Shown here: positions 8,688 to 18,433 of the stretch, piece by piece
Layout: every line of letters begins with the position of its first letter
How positions within the stretch are numbered: the first letter of the stretch is position 1
Source of the DNA: Pantoea brenneri
Lineage (GTDB): Bacteria > Pseudomonadota > Gammaproteobacteria > Enterobacterales > Enterobacteriaceae
Assembly (NCBI GenBank): GCA_002095305.1
Contig: MIEI01000004.1
Coordinates: 1-64,000, forward strand
Reading direction: 5' to 3'
Length of the DNA: 64,000 bases
Notes under the pieces: model-generated
Database searches by the model: none
What the model saw: the letters and a program-made list of their open reading frames with translations, nothing else
What the model was told of the DNA's origin: nothing
Made by a program: the position numbers and the translations under genes

Positions 8688-11375
8688 TTAGACGTTTTTC
8701 GCTTTCTTCTCGACCTTAACACCTTTTACCGGTTGTTCAGCCACGGCTTCAGCGACGCTGGAGAAGGGTTCAACAAATTCGCGGCCATAGTAGGTGTCCA
8801 GCATGATTTGTTTCAGCTCAGCAATCAGCGGATAACGTGGGTTAGCGCCGGTACACTGGTCATCAAATGCATCATCTGCCAGCTTATCGACTTTCGCCAG
8901 GAAGTCAGCTTCTGCCACACCCGCTTCGCGGATAGAGGTTGGGATACCCAGTTGAGTTTTAATCTCTTCCAGCCACGCCAGCAGTTTTTCAATTTTCTGC
9001 GCGGTGCGGTCGCCCGGCGCCGTCAGGCCTAAGTGGTCTGCGACTTCTGCGTAGCGACGACGTGCCTGTGGACGGTCATACTGGCTGAATGCGGTCTGTT
9101 TAGTCGGGTTGTCGTTCGCGTTATAACGAATGACGTTGGCGATTAACAGTGAGTTAGCCAGGCCGTGTGGGATATGGAATTCCGATCCCAGTTTGTGCGC
9201 CATTGAGTGACAAACCCCAAGGAAGGCGTTGGCAAAGGCGATACCGGCGATGGTTGCCGCATTGTGCACGCGTTCACGCGCCACCGGATTTTTCGCACCT
9301 TCCGCGTAGCTGGCTGGCAGGTTCTCTTTCAGCAGTTTAAGTGCCTGCAGCGCCTGACCGTCAGAGTATTCGTTAGCCAGCACTGACACATAGGCTTCCA
9401 GCGCATGGGTCACCGCATCTAGGCCGCCAAAGGCGCACAGGGAGCGCGGCATATCCATCACCAGGTTAGCATCGACAATCGCCATATCCGGGGTTAACGC
9501 ATAGTCTGCCAGTGGGTATTTCTGGCCGGTGGCATCGTCAGTAACCACCGCAAACGGCGTCACTTCTGAACCGGTACCGGAAGTGGTGGTGATTGCCACC
9601 ATGCGAGCTTTGACGCCCATTTTCGGGAATTTGTAGATACGTTTACGGATATCCATAAAGCGTAACGCCAGCTCTTCAAAATGGGTTTCAGGATGTTCGT
9701 ACATCACCCACATGATTTTCGCGGCATCCATCGGTGAACCACCGCCGAGGGCGATAATCACGTCAGGTTTGAAGCTGTTCATCTGCTCAGCGCCTTTACG
9801 CACGATGCTCAGCGTAGGGTCAGCTTCAACTTCAAAGAACACCTCTGTTTCAACGCCGTGTGCTTTCAGCACGCGGGTCACCTGGTCAGCATAACCGTTG
9901 TTAAACAGGAAGCGGTCAGTGACGATGAACGCACGTTTGGCGCCATCCGAAGCCACTTCTTCCAGTGCAATTGGCAGAGAACCGCGACGGAAGTAGATGG
10001 ATTTAGGAAGTTTATGCCACAACATATTTTCAGCTCGCTTGGCGACAGTTTTGGTATTGATCAGGTGTTTCGGGCCAACGTTTTCAGAGATGGAGTTACC
10101 CCCCCATGAACCACAACCCAGCGTCAGAGAAGGCGCCAGTTTAAAGTTGTAGAGGTCACCGATACCGCCCTGTGAAGCCGGAGTATTGATCAGAATACGC
10201 GCGGTTTTCATTTTGTCGCCGAAGTAGTGAACGCGCTCGGTCTGGTTATCCTGGTCGGTATACAGGCAGGAGGTGTGTCCGATACCGCCCATCGCCACCA
10301 GTTTTTCCGCTTTATCGACGGCATCCTGGAAATCTTTTGCCCGATACATCGCGAGAGTCGGGGAGAGTTTTTCGTGAGCGAACGGCTCAGACTCATCCAC
10401 CAGCTGCACTTCACCAATCAGAATTTTGGTGCTCGGAGGAACGGTGATGCCCGCCATCTCAGCAATTTTAAACGCTGGCTGACCAACAATCGCCGCATTC
10501 AGGCCACCATTTTTCAGAATGATATTCTGTACCGCGTTCAGCTCAGCGCCCTGCAGCATATAACCGCCATGGCTGGCAAAGCGTTCGCGCACTGCGTCAT
10601 AAGCAGAATCCACCACAATCACTGACTGCTCAGAGGCACAAATCACGCCGTTATCGAAGGTTTTTGACATCAGGATAGACGCTACGGCGCGTTTAACGTC
10701 AGCCGTTTCATCAATCACTACCGGCGTATTACCGGCACCCACACCGATAGCAGGTTTACCTGAGCTGTAAGCGGCTTTCACCATGCCTGGTCCGCCGGTT
10801 GCCAGAATCAGGTTGATGTCAGGGTGATGCATTAACTGGTTAGACAGCTCAACCGAAGGCGCGTCAATCCAGCCGATAATATCTTTCGGCGCACCGGCTG
10901 CAATCGCTGCCTGCAGCACGATATCTGCCGCTTTGTTGGTGGCGTCTTTAGCACGTGGGTGTGGAGAGAAGATAATTCCGTTACGGGTTTTAAGACTGAT
11001 CAGAGCTTTGAAGATGGCGGTAGAGGTTGGGTTGGTGGTCGGCACGATGCCGCAAATCAGGCCAATCGGTTCAGCGATAGTGATAGTACCGAAGGTGTCG
11101 TCGGTTGCCAGCACACCGCAGGTCTTTTCATCTTTGTAAGCGTTGTAGATATATTCAGAAGCAAAATGATTTTTGATCACTTTATCTTCGACGATGCCCA
11201 TGCCGGATTCAGCAACGGCCATCTTAGCGAGAGGAATTCGGGCATCTGCGGCGGCAAGCGCGGCAGCACGGAAAATAGCGTCAACCTGTTGTTGGGAAAA
11301 GTTGGCGTATTCACGCTGGGCTTTTTTTACACGTTCGACCAGTGCATTAAGTTCAGCGACATTAGTAACGGCCAT
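8688..11375 (-). CDS. adhE: Bifunctional acetaldehyde-CoA/alcohol dehydrogenase AdhE
   Basis: Converts acetyl-CoA to acetaldehyde to ethanol with two NADH during fermentation; forms spirosomes. The N-terminal half is a CoA-acylating aldehyde dehydrogenase with the catalytic Cys in VICASEQS; the C-terminal half is an iron-dependent alcohol dehydrogenase with GGGSPMDAAK and the metal-binding HSMAHKLG region. From ATG at 11375 it is 895 aa. This start has a good AGGAGA site and the conserved N terminus MAVTNVAELNALV; an open frame 36 codons further upstream is not conserved. Confidence 0.97.
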   Translation of the reverse strand: MAVTNVAELNALVERVKKAQREYANFSQQQVDAIFRAAALAAADARIPLAKMAVAESGMGIVEDKVIKNHFASEYIYNAYKDEKTCGVLATDDTFGTITIAEPIGLICGIVPTTNPTSTAIFKALISLKTRNGIIFSPHPRAKDATNKAADIVLQAAIAAGAPKDIIGWIDAPSVELSNQLMHHPDINLILATGGPGMVKAAYSSGKPAIGVGAGNTPVVIDETADVKRAVASILMSKTFDNGVICASEQSVIVVDSAYDAVRERFASHGGYMLQGAELNAVQNIILKNGGLNAAIVGQPAFKIAEMAGITVPPSTKILIGEVQLVDESEPFAHEKLSPTLAMYRAKDFQDAVDKAEKLVAMGGIGHTSCLYTDQDNQTERVHYFGDKMKTARILINTPASQGGIGDLYNFKLAPSLTLGCGSWGGNSISENVGPKHLINTKTVAKRAENMLWHKLPKSIYFRRGSLPIALEEVASDGAKRAFIVTDRFLFNNGYADQVTRVLKAHGVETEVFFEVEADPTLSIVRKGAEQMNSFKPDVIIALGGGSPMDAAKIMWVMYEHPETHFEELALRFMDIRKRIYKFPKMGVKARMVAITTTSGTGSEVTPFAVVTDDATGQKYPLADYALTPDMAIVDANLVMDMPRSLCAFGGLDAVTHALEAYVSVLANEYSDGQALQALKLLKENLPASYAEGAKNPVARERVHNAATIAGIAFANAFLGVCHSMAHKLGSEFHIPHGLANSLLIANVIRYNANDNPTKQTAFSQYDRPQARRRYAEVADHLGLTAPGDRTAQKIEKLLAWLEEIKTQLGIPTSIREAGVAEADFLAKVDKLADDAFDDQCTGANPRYPLIAELKQIMLDTYYGREFVEPFSSVAEAVAEQPVKGVKVEKKAKNV

Positions 11376-11833
11376 GGTGTTCTCCTGAAGGAAGTTAAAC
11401 TTTTTTAGTAAACAATCCTGCGTCCTGAGTATAGTCCCGCCTGGCTGGCGCGTTGGATTGGGCCAGAACGCCCGGATTTTCAAATGTTTACTAAACTAGT
11501 CTGTTCTGGCATCAGCGTTATGTACCCTGATGCTGCTAATACTTCCGTTGCGAAAAGATTACCTGGTTTGAGGTAGGGCAATTTTGATACAGATCAATTT
11601 GAACGCAAGCTGACTCCTTTCAGCCGCACTTTTCGGCACCCGCTTGTCGAAACCGCTTACGCCTCTTAAGGCCAGGCTCATAGCGGCTAAAACCAGCTGC
11701 ATTTTAATGTCTGGCGAAATGCGCTAAATCGGGCGCTGATCGGCAGAATAAATAGCTGTCCGCGCATCTGGCGTCAGGGCGCTTTTTCCCTTACATTAGG
11801 CGCGTTTTCCTCCCCTGTGGTACGGAGTCTGTC
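11376..11833. other. adhE-ychE divergent intergenic region
   Basis: About 460 bases holding the divergent control regions of adhE and ychE. The clearest element is a perfect FNR-type palindrome at 11584-11597. No gene is seen. Confidence 0.5.
11584..11597. promoter_or_regulatory. Putative FNR/CRP-family binding site
   Basis: TTGAT-ACAG-ATCAA is a perfect match to the FNR consensus TTGAT-N4-ATCAA. It lies 209 bases upstream of the adhE start and 237 upstream of ychE. Oxygen-responsive control of adhE would fit its fermentative role. Assignment is by motif only. Confidence 0.55.
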
Positions 11834-12481
11834 GTGAACCCTGCGCTGTTAGATTTATCAGGTTATATAAAATTTTTTGTCGGGCTTTTTGCGCTGGTCA
11901 ATCCGGTAGGCATTATTCCGGTGTTTATCAGCATGACCCGCTATCAGGGGGCTGCTGAGCGTAATAAAACCAACCTGACGGCCAACCTCGCGGTCGCCAT
12001 CATTCTGTGGACCTCACTGTTTCTCGGTGATGCGATTCTGCATATTTTCGGTATCTCTATCGACTCCTTCCGCATTGCCGGGGGAATTCTGGTAGTGACC
12101 ATCGCCATGTCGATGATCAGCGGTAAGCTGGGCGAAGATAAGCAGAACAAACAGGAAAAATCAGAGACCGCGATTCGTGAAAGTGTCGGGGTGGTACCGC
12201 TGGCACTGCCGCTGATGGCCGGACCCGGTGCCATCAGTTCGACCATTGTCTGGAGCACGCGCTATCACAGCTGGGTCAATCTGCTGGGATTCAGCCTGGC
12301 GATTGCGCTTTTTGCCTTCTGCTGCTGGCTGTTGTTTCGGGCTGCACCTTTAATGGTGCGGGTGTTAGGCCAGACCGGTATTAATGTGATCACCCGTATT
12401 ATGGGGCTGTTGCTGATGGCGCTGGGTATTGAGTTCGTGGTTACCGGAATGAAATCTATTTTCCCCGGTTTACTCAATTAA
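11834..12481 (+). CDS. ychE: YchE, MarC-family inner-membrane protein
   Basis: A 215-aa integral membrane protein with about six hydrophobic segments and no signal peptide, matching the MarC/YchE family (NAAT-like). Its substrate is unknown. The N-terminal segment FFVGLFALVNPVGIIPVFI and the loop PLALPLMAGPGAIS are typical. Located between adhE and oppA as in E. coli. The start codon is ATG-adjacent: GTG/ATG usage gives MNPALLDLSGYIKF. Confidence 0.92.
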   Translation: MNPALLDLSGYIKFFVGLFALVNPVGIIPVFISMTRYQGAAERNKTNLTANLAVAIILWTSLFLGDAILHIFGISIDSFRIAGGILVVTIAMSMISGKLGEDKQNKQEKSETAIRESVGVVPLALPLMAGPGAISSTIVWSTRYHSWVNLLGFSLAIALFAFCCWLLFRAAPLMVRVLGQTGINVITRIMGLLLMALGIEFVVTGMKSIFPGLLN

Positions 12482-13055
12482 ATTCCCCACTTAATTCAGG
12501 GGTCGAAGCGAAGTCGTGAATCATTATGGTGCAAAGTAAGAAAAACCTGCACCATAAACATGCAATTATTCATCCCGCTTAATAGATTCAGCAGATTATC
12601 ACTTTCATTACTGCTGGCCGGAATTTGCCGCTTGTTGGCCGCAGCGATGTCACAATTTTCACATGATAATCTGCTTTCTAATTCTCGCTTAGCCTGACAA
12701 ATCGCGCCTCTGCTCCCAGCCGACGCGCATTCATCGCGTCTGATGGCGTATCCCCGGTATAATTGCCAAAAAAGCGTTTTTATCCCTTCGGCAGAGCTGC
12801 AGAAAGTCTGTTTTTATCTAAAATCTCTATTTTTCATATCGATAAGATATTTTCAGGACAAAAATTAACACTTCCGCTGCCTGACTTCTCATGATAAAAG
12901 AGAATTAGTTAACATTTTAGCTATTTTGCTTTGGCACCCTTCTGCTGCTTCTGATAATTTTTGGCGCAACGTAAAATTTTTTCTCCGACAGCCAAAGTGA
13001 GAACGCTTTTTGCTTAAGCCTATCGGGATACTTAATAAAAGGTTGGCGCTTTCGC
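12482..13055. other. Intergenic region upstream of the opp cluster
   Basis: About 570 bases, AT-rich after 12790. It presumably carries the promoters and long leader of the opp cluster; oppA of E. coli is under GcvB sRNA and Lrp control, but I cannot locate those sites here. No gene is supported. Confidence 0.4.
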
Positions 13056-14689
13056 ATGACTGGGATGAAAAACTTGCAGCAACAACGGTGTAAAATTGCG
13101 TTATGTCTGTTAATCGCTTTTTCACCGGCCTATGGTGCCACGGTGCCAGCCGGGACGACGCTGGCGCCGATGCAGCAAATTGTTATTAATAACGGCTCAG
13201 AGGTGGCGTCGCTCGACCCACATAAAGTCGAAGGCGTGCCAGAATCGAATATTATTCTTAATCTGCTTGATGGGCTGGTTAACACCGATAACAGCGGCAG
13301 GGTGGTGCCTGGTGTGGCGGAGAGCTGGCAAAACCAGCAAGGGACTCAGTGGACCTTTACCCTGCGGGATGACGCAAAATGGAGCAACGGCGAACCGGTA
13401 ACCGCCGATGATTTCGTCTATAGCTGGCGTCGACTGGCCGATCCCACGACGGCTTCTCCTTATTCCAGCTATCTGCAGGCGGCGCATTTCGCCAACATTG
13501 ATGCCATTCTGGCCGGTAAAATGTCACCCGATCAGCTCGGTGTGAAGGCGCTGGATGCCCATCATCTGCAAATTACCCTGAGTGAACCGGTGCCTTATCT
13601 GGTCGCCATGCTGGCGCATACCGCGATGAAGCCGGTCTATGCCCCGGCGATCAAGCAGTGGGGCGAGGCCTGGACCGGCCGGGTCACTATGTGGGCAACG
13701 GCGCGTATACGCTGAGCGACTGGGTGGTCAATGAAAAAATCGTACTGCAGCGCAATCCACACTACTGGGATAACAGCCATACGGTGATTGAGCAGGGCAC
13801 TTTCCTGCCGATCGCCTCGGAAAACAGCGATATTAATCGCTATCGCAGCGGCGGTACGGACATTACCAACAGCGCAATCCCGCCAGAAATGTTCGGCAAA
13901 CTGCGTCAGGAGCTGGGCGAGCAGGTCAAAGTCAGTCCGCTGCTTTGCACTTTCTATTATGAAATTAATAATAAAAAGCCGCCATTTACCGATGCGCGCG
14001 TTCGTGCTGCGATCAAGATGACCCTCGACCGTGAAGTCATTGCTAACAAGATCATGGGGCAGGGTCAGATTCCGGCCTACAGCCTGACGCCACCGTTTAC
14101 CGCCGGGATCAATTTAACCCCACCGGCGTGGTTCAGACAGACACAGGCGCAGCGCAATCAGGCGGCGAAAAAGTTACTGGCAGAGGCCGGGTTTGATGAC
14201 AGCCATCCGCTGACCTTCACGCTGCTCTACAACACCTCCGATCAGAATAAACGCCAGGCGATCGCTGCTGCCTCAATGTGGCAGAAAAACCTCGGCGCGA
14301 AGGTGACGTTACAGAATCAGGAGTGGAAAACTCTGCTGGAGACCCGTCATCAGGCGCAGTATGACGTGGTTCGCGCCACCTGGTGCGCGGATTACAACGA
14401 GCCGTCGACCTTTCTCAACATGCTGATCGGTAACGCCTCAATCAATACCGCCTTTTACCGCAGCCCGACGTTTGATCGCCTGATGTCGGAGACCCTGTCC
14501 GCCAGCAGTGAAGCACAACGCGCCAGCCTCTATCAGCAGGCTGAAACACAACTCGACAAAGACTCACCAATTGTGCCAGTTTACTACCGCGTGAGTGTGC
14601 GCCTGGTGAAGCCCTGGGTTGGCGGCTTTACGGGTAAAGACCCGCAGGACATGACAGACCTGAAATACTATTTCATCAAACAACACTGA
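13056..14689 (+). pseudogene. OppA-like peptide-binding protein, frameshifted paralogue
   Basis: A second OppA-like periplasmic oligopeptide-binding protein ahead of oppA, about 544 residues if repaired. An N-terminal signal peptide (CLLIAFSPAYGA) precedes the same ATVPAG start of the mature protein as OppA. The frame runs to ...GEAWT near 13676, then continues one frame over as RPGHYVGNGAY, aligning with OppA ...DQWTQPQNWVGNGAF. Restoring one C at 13674-13677 joins the halves exactly. Either a recent frameshift or a sequencing indel. Start 13056 or 13065; ribosome site weak. Confidence 0.85.
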
Positions 14690-14846
14690 GCCGCGCGCTT
14701 ACCTGGCGAGACAGTCGGGGAGCGCGCGTCCGTGCAGACCACAGTATGTGGTCACTATCCTCAGGTTAACCAGCCGGGGATCCCGAGACGGGGGACGCCG
14801 GGGCAGTCAATCGCCCCGGCGACGATAATAAAACTGGAGTGTAATA

Positions 14847-16487
14847 ATGAACAACATCACGAAGAAAAGCCTGATTGCAGCGGGCGTGTTTGCTGCAGTC
14901 AGTGCCCTGGCAGGGAATGCAGTTCTGGCGGCTACAGTGCCAGCTGGCGTTGAGCTGGCAGCAAAACAGGAACTGGTACGCGGTAATGGCGATGAAGTAC
15001 AGTCGCTCGATCCGCACAAAATTGAAGGCGTGCCGGAAGATAACGTGGCGCGCGATCTCTACGAAGGTCTGCTGGTCAGTGACAGCAATGGCCACCCGGT
15101 GCCGGGCGTAGCGGAAAGTTACGAAAACAAAGATTTCAAAGTGTGGACTTTCCACTTACGTAAGAATGCCAAATGGTCGAACGGCGAGCCGGTCACCGCA
15201 CAGGACTTCGTCTACAGCTGGCAGCGTTTGGTGGATCCGAAAACCGCGTCACCTTACGCCAGCTATCCGCAGTATGGCCATATCCTGAATGTTGATGAGA
15301 TCATCGCCGGCAAAAAACCGACCTCCGATCTGGGCGTGAAGGCGATTGATGACCATACGCTGGAAGTGACCCTGAGTGAGCCGGTTCCTTATTTCGACAA
15401 GCTGATGATCAACTCGGTGATGTCGCCGGTGTATAAGCCCGCGATTGAGAAGTTCGGCGATCAGTGGACTCAGCCACAGAACTGGGTCGGTAACGGCGCG
15501 TTTAAACTGGATGCGCACGTGATCAACGAACGCATCACCCTGGTGCGTAACCCGCAGTACTGGGATAACGCCAACACCATCCTGAACAAAGTGACCTTCC
15601 TGCCGATCAATTCAGAAGTCAGTGACGTTAACCGTTATTTCTCTGAGAACGGCAGCGACATGACCTACAACAACATGCCGATTGAGCTGTTCAAAAAGCT
15701 GCAGCGCGATAACGGCAAAGAACTGCACGTTGATCCCTATCTCTGCACCTATTACTACGAAATCAATAACCAGAAAGCGCCATTCACCGATCCCCGCGTG
15801 CGCGCCGCGCTGAAGCTCGGCCTGGATCGCGACATCATGGTAAACAAAGTGCTGGCCCAGGGTCAGATGCCAGCCTACAGCTTCACGCCGCCATCAACCG
15901 ACGGTATGGAGATTCTGCCGCCAGACTGGTTCAAATGGACGCAGGAAAAACGTAATGAAGAGGCGAAGAAATTGCTGGCTGAAGCCGGTTATACCGCCGA
16001 TAAACCGCTGACTTTCAACCTGCTGTATAACACTTCCGACCTGCACAAGAAGCTGGCTATTGCCGCCTCGTCGATCTGGAAGAAAAATATCGGGGTGAAC
16101 ATCAAGCTGGAAAACCAGGAGTGGAAAACCTTCCTTGATACGCGTCATCAGGGCAACTTCGACGTTTCGCGTGCCGCCTGGTGTGCTGACTATAACGAAC
16201 CGACGTCTTTCCTGAACATCATGCTGTCGAACAGCAGCAGTAACACCTCGCACTATAAGAGCGAGGCATTCGATCAGGTACTGCGTGATGCAATCAAAGC
16301 GCCGGATGACAAAGCCCGTGCCGCCGACTACCAGCGTGCCGAGCAGATTCTGGATAAAGACAGCACCATCGTTCCGGTCTACTACTACGTTAACGCGCGT
16401 CTGGTGAAACCGTACGTCGGCGGTTACACCGGCAAAGATCCGCTGGATAAATCGCAGGATAAGAACTTCTACATCATTAAACACTAA
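14847..16487 (+). CDS. oppA: Periplasmic oligopeptide-binding protein OppA
   Basis: Solute-binding component that captures di- to penta-peptides in the periplasm for OppBCDF. 546 aa with a signal peptide (ITKKSLIAAGVFAAVSALA, cleavage after VLA) and family-5 SBP features such as AKWSNGEPVTAQDFVYSW. A GGAG site precedes ATG. It follows a frameshifted paralogue and precedes oppB by 91 bases, with a hairpin in the gap that probably lowers downstream expression relative to oppA. Confidence 0.97.
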   Translation: MNNITKKSLIAAGVFAAVSALAGNAVLAATVPAGVELAAKQELVRGNGDEVQSLDPHKIEGVPEDNVARDLYEGLLVSDSNGHPVPGVAESYENKDFKVWTFHLRKNAKWSNGEPVTAQDFVYSWQRLVDPKTASPYASYPQYGHILNVDEIIAGKKPTSDLGVKAIDDHTLEVTLSEPVPYFDKLMINSVMSPVYKPAIEKFGDQWTQPQNWVGNGAFKLDAHVINERITLVRNPQYWDNANTILNKVTFLPINSEVSDVNRYFSENGSDMTYNNMPIELFKKLQRDNGKELHVDPYLCTYYYEINNQKAPFTDPRVRAALKLGLDRDIMVNKVLAQGQMPAYSFTPPSTDGMEILPPDWFKWTQEKRNEEAKKLLAEAGYTADKPLTFNLLYNTSDLHKKLAIAASSIWKKNIGVNIKLENQEWKTFLDTRHQGNFDVSRAAWCADYNEPTSFLNIMLSNSSSNTSHYKSEAFDQVLRDAIKAPDDKARAADYQRAEQILDKDSTIVPVYYYVNARLVKPYVGGYTGKDPLDKSQDKNFYIIKH

Positions 16488-16509
16488 TAGCACACAGGCT
16501 ATCGACAGC

Positions 16510-16535
16510 GGCGGCGCGTCTGCGCCGCCTTTACG
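16510..16535 (+). terminator. oppA-oppB intergenic hairpin/attenuator
   Basis: Eight-base stem GGCGGCGC/GCGCCGCC with GTCT loop, followed by a broken T tract (TTTACGTTTTATTT). Partial termination here would give high oppA and lower oppBCDF expression. Confidence 0.65.
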
Positions 16536-16578
16536 TTTTATTTATTTGTTGTGAAGCAACAGCCTGGTAGGTACGGCA

Positions 16579-17499
16579 ATGTTAAAATTCATCCTGCGTC
16601 GCTTGCTTGAAGCGCTCCCGACGCTGTTCGTCCTGATTACCATCTCCTTCTTTATGATGCGACTGGCACCCGGCAGTCCCTTTACCGGTGAGCGCACCCT
16701 GGCGCCGGAAGTCATGGCCAACATTGAGGCGAAATATCACCTCAACGATCCGATTGGTAAGCAGTATGTCGATTACCTGGTGCAGCTGGCGCACGGCGAT
16801 TTCGGCCCCTCATTTAAATATAAAGATTATTCGGTTAACTATCTGGTTGGCCATGCGTTCCCGGTTTCAGCCAAACTCGGTCTGGCTGCCTTCGTGCTGG
16901 CGGTAGTACTGGGCGTTGCTGCCGGGGTCATCGCCGCGCTTAAACAGAACAGTCTGTGGGATTTCGCGGTGATGGGGGTGGCAATGACCGGCGTGGTGAT
17001 ACCGAGTTTCGTGGTGGCACCGTTGCTGGTTCTGGTGTTTGCCATCACGCTGAAATGGCTACCCGGCGGTGGCTGGAATGGCGGACAGTGGAACTACATG
17101 CTGCTGCCGATGGTGGCGCTCTCGCTGGCCTATATCGCCAGCATCGCACGTATCACCCGCGGATCGATGATTGAAGTAATGCACTCCAACTTTATCCGTA
17201 CCGCCCGTGCCAAAGGGCTGCCGCTGCGCCGCATCGTGCTGCGCCACGCGCTGAAGCCGGCGCTGCTGCCGGTAATCTCCTATATGGGGCCGGCCTTTGT
17301 CGGCATCATCACCGGCTCAATGGTGATTGAGTCGATCTACGGCCTGCCGGGCATCGGTCAGCTGTTTGTTAACGGCGCACTGAACCGTGACTACTCGCTG
17401 GTAATGAGCCTGACCATTCTGGTGGGTTTGTTAACCATTCTGTTTAACGCGATTGTTGACGTGCTGTATGCCGTTATCGATCCGAAAATTCGTTACTGA
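16579..17499 (+). CDS. oppB: Oligopeptide ABC transporter permease OppB
   Basis: 306-aa inner-membrane permease with about six transmembrane helices, the first being LLEALPTLFVLITISFFMM. The cytoplasmic EAA-type loop (RTARAKGLPLRRIVLRHALKP region, near residue 210) contacts the OppD/OppF ATPases. Normal length. Followed by oppC after 14 bases. Confidence 0.97.
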   Translation: MLKFILRRLLEALPTLFVLITISFFMMRLAPGSPFTGERTLAPEVMANIEAKYHLNDPIGKQYVDYLVQLAHGDFGPSFKYKDYSVNYLVGHAFPVSAKLGLAAFVLAVVLGVAAGVIAALKQNSLWDFAVMGVAMTGVVIPSFVVAPLLVLVFAITLKWLPGGGWNGGQWNYMLLPMVALSLAYIASIARITRGSMIEVMHSNFIRTARAKGLPLRRIVLRHALKPALLPVISYMGPAFVGIITGSMVIESIYGLPGIGQLFVNGALNRDYSLVMSLTILVGLLTILFNAIVDVLYAVIDPKIRY

Positions 17500-17513
17500 T
17501 TGCGGAGTTCGCC

Positions 17514-18422
17514 ATGATGTTAAGTAAGAAAAACAGCGAAGCTCTGGATGCGTTCAGTGAGAAGCTGGAAGTGGAAGGGCGCAGTCTGTGGCAGGACGCC
17601 CGCCGTCGTTTTATTCATAACCGCGCGGCTTCAATCAGCCTGCTGGTACTGCTGCTGATTACGCTGTTTGTGATCGTTGCGCCGATGCTGTCGCAGTTCA
17701 CCTATGACGATACCGACTGGGGCATGATGTCCTCTCCACCGGATACCACCTCCGGCCACTGGTTTGGCACCGACTCGTCGGGACGCGATCTGCTGGTGAG
17801 GGTGGCAATTGGCGGCCGGATTTCACTGATGGTGGGTGTGGCATCCGCCTTGATCGCGGTAATCGTGGGGACCCTGTACGGTTCCGTTGCCGGTTACCTC
17901 GGCGGCAAAACCGACTCGGTGATGATGCGTATTCTGGAAATCCTCAACTCTTTTCCGTTTATGTTCTTCGTCATTCTGCTGGTGACCTTCTTTGGCCGTA
18001 ATATCCTGCTGATCTTTGCCGCCATCGGCATGGTGTCGTGGCTGGATATGGCGCGTATCGTGCGTGGACAAACCCTGAGCCTGAAGCGCAAAGAGTTTAT
18101 TGAAGCCGCCCACGTTGGCGGCGTCTCCACCTGGAAAATCGTGGTGCGCCACATCGTGCCGAACGTGCTGGGCGTGGTGGTGGTTTACGCCTCGTTGCTG
18201 GTACCCAGCATGATTCTGTTTGAATCCTTCCTGAGCTTCCTTGGGCTGGGAACGCAGGAACCGCTCAGCAGCTGGGGCGCGTTGCTCAGCGATGGGGCTA
18301 ACTCAATGGAAGTGTCGCCGTGGTTGCTGCTCTATCCGGCGGGCTTTCTGGTGGTAACGCTGTTCTGTTTCAACTTTATCGGCGATGGCCTGCGTGATGC
18401 CCTCGACCCGAAAGATCGTTAA
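17514..18422 (+). CDS. oppC: Oligopeptide ABC transporter permease OppC
   Basis: 302-aa inner-membrane permease pairing with OppB. An N-terminal cytoplasmic segment precedes about six helices; the EAA loop is in EAAHVGGVSTWKIVVRHI. The HWFGTDSSGRD periplasmic motif is typical of DppC/OppC. oppD begins 11 bases downstream. Confidence 0.97.
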   Translation: MMLSKKNSEALDAFSEKLEVEGRSLWQDARRRFIHNRAASISLLVLLLITLFVIVAPMLSQFTYDDTDWGMMSSPPDTTSGHWFGTDSSGRDLLVRVAIGGRISLMVGVASALIAVIVGTLYGSVAGYLGGKTDSVMMRILEILNSFPFMFFVILLVTFFGRNILLIFAAIGMVSWLDMARIVRGQTLSLKRKEFIEAAHVGGVSTWKIVVRHIVPNVLGVVVVYASLLVPSMILFESFLSFLGLGTQEPLSSWGALLSDGANSMEVSPWLLLYPAGFLVVTLFCFNFIGDGLRDALDPKDR

Positions 18423-18433
18423 GGAGTTTCCCG

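Noticed and set aside
12889-13125. 78-codon frame on the minus strand before the oppA paralogue
   Set aside because: Overlaps the start of the oppA-like gene, has no ribosome site and no recognisable feature.
15894-16493. 199-codon frame antisense to oppA
   Set aside because: Mirror of the oppA reading frame with low-complexity Val/Arg composition.
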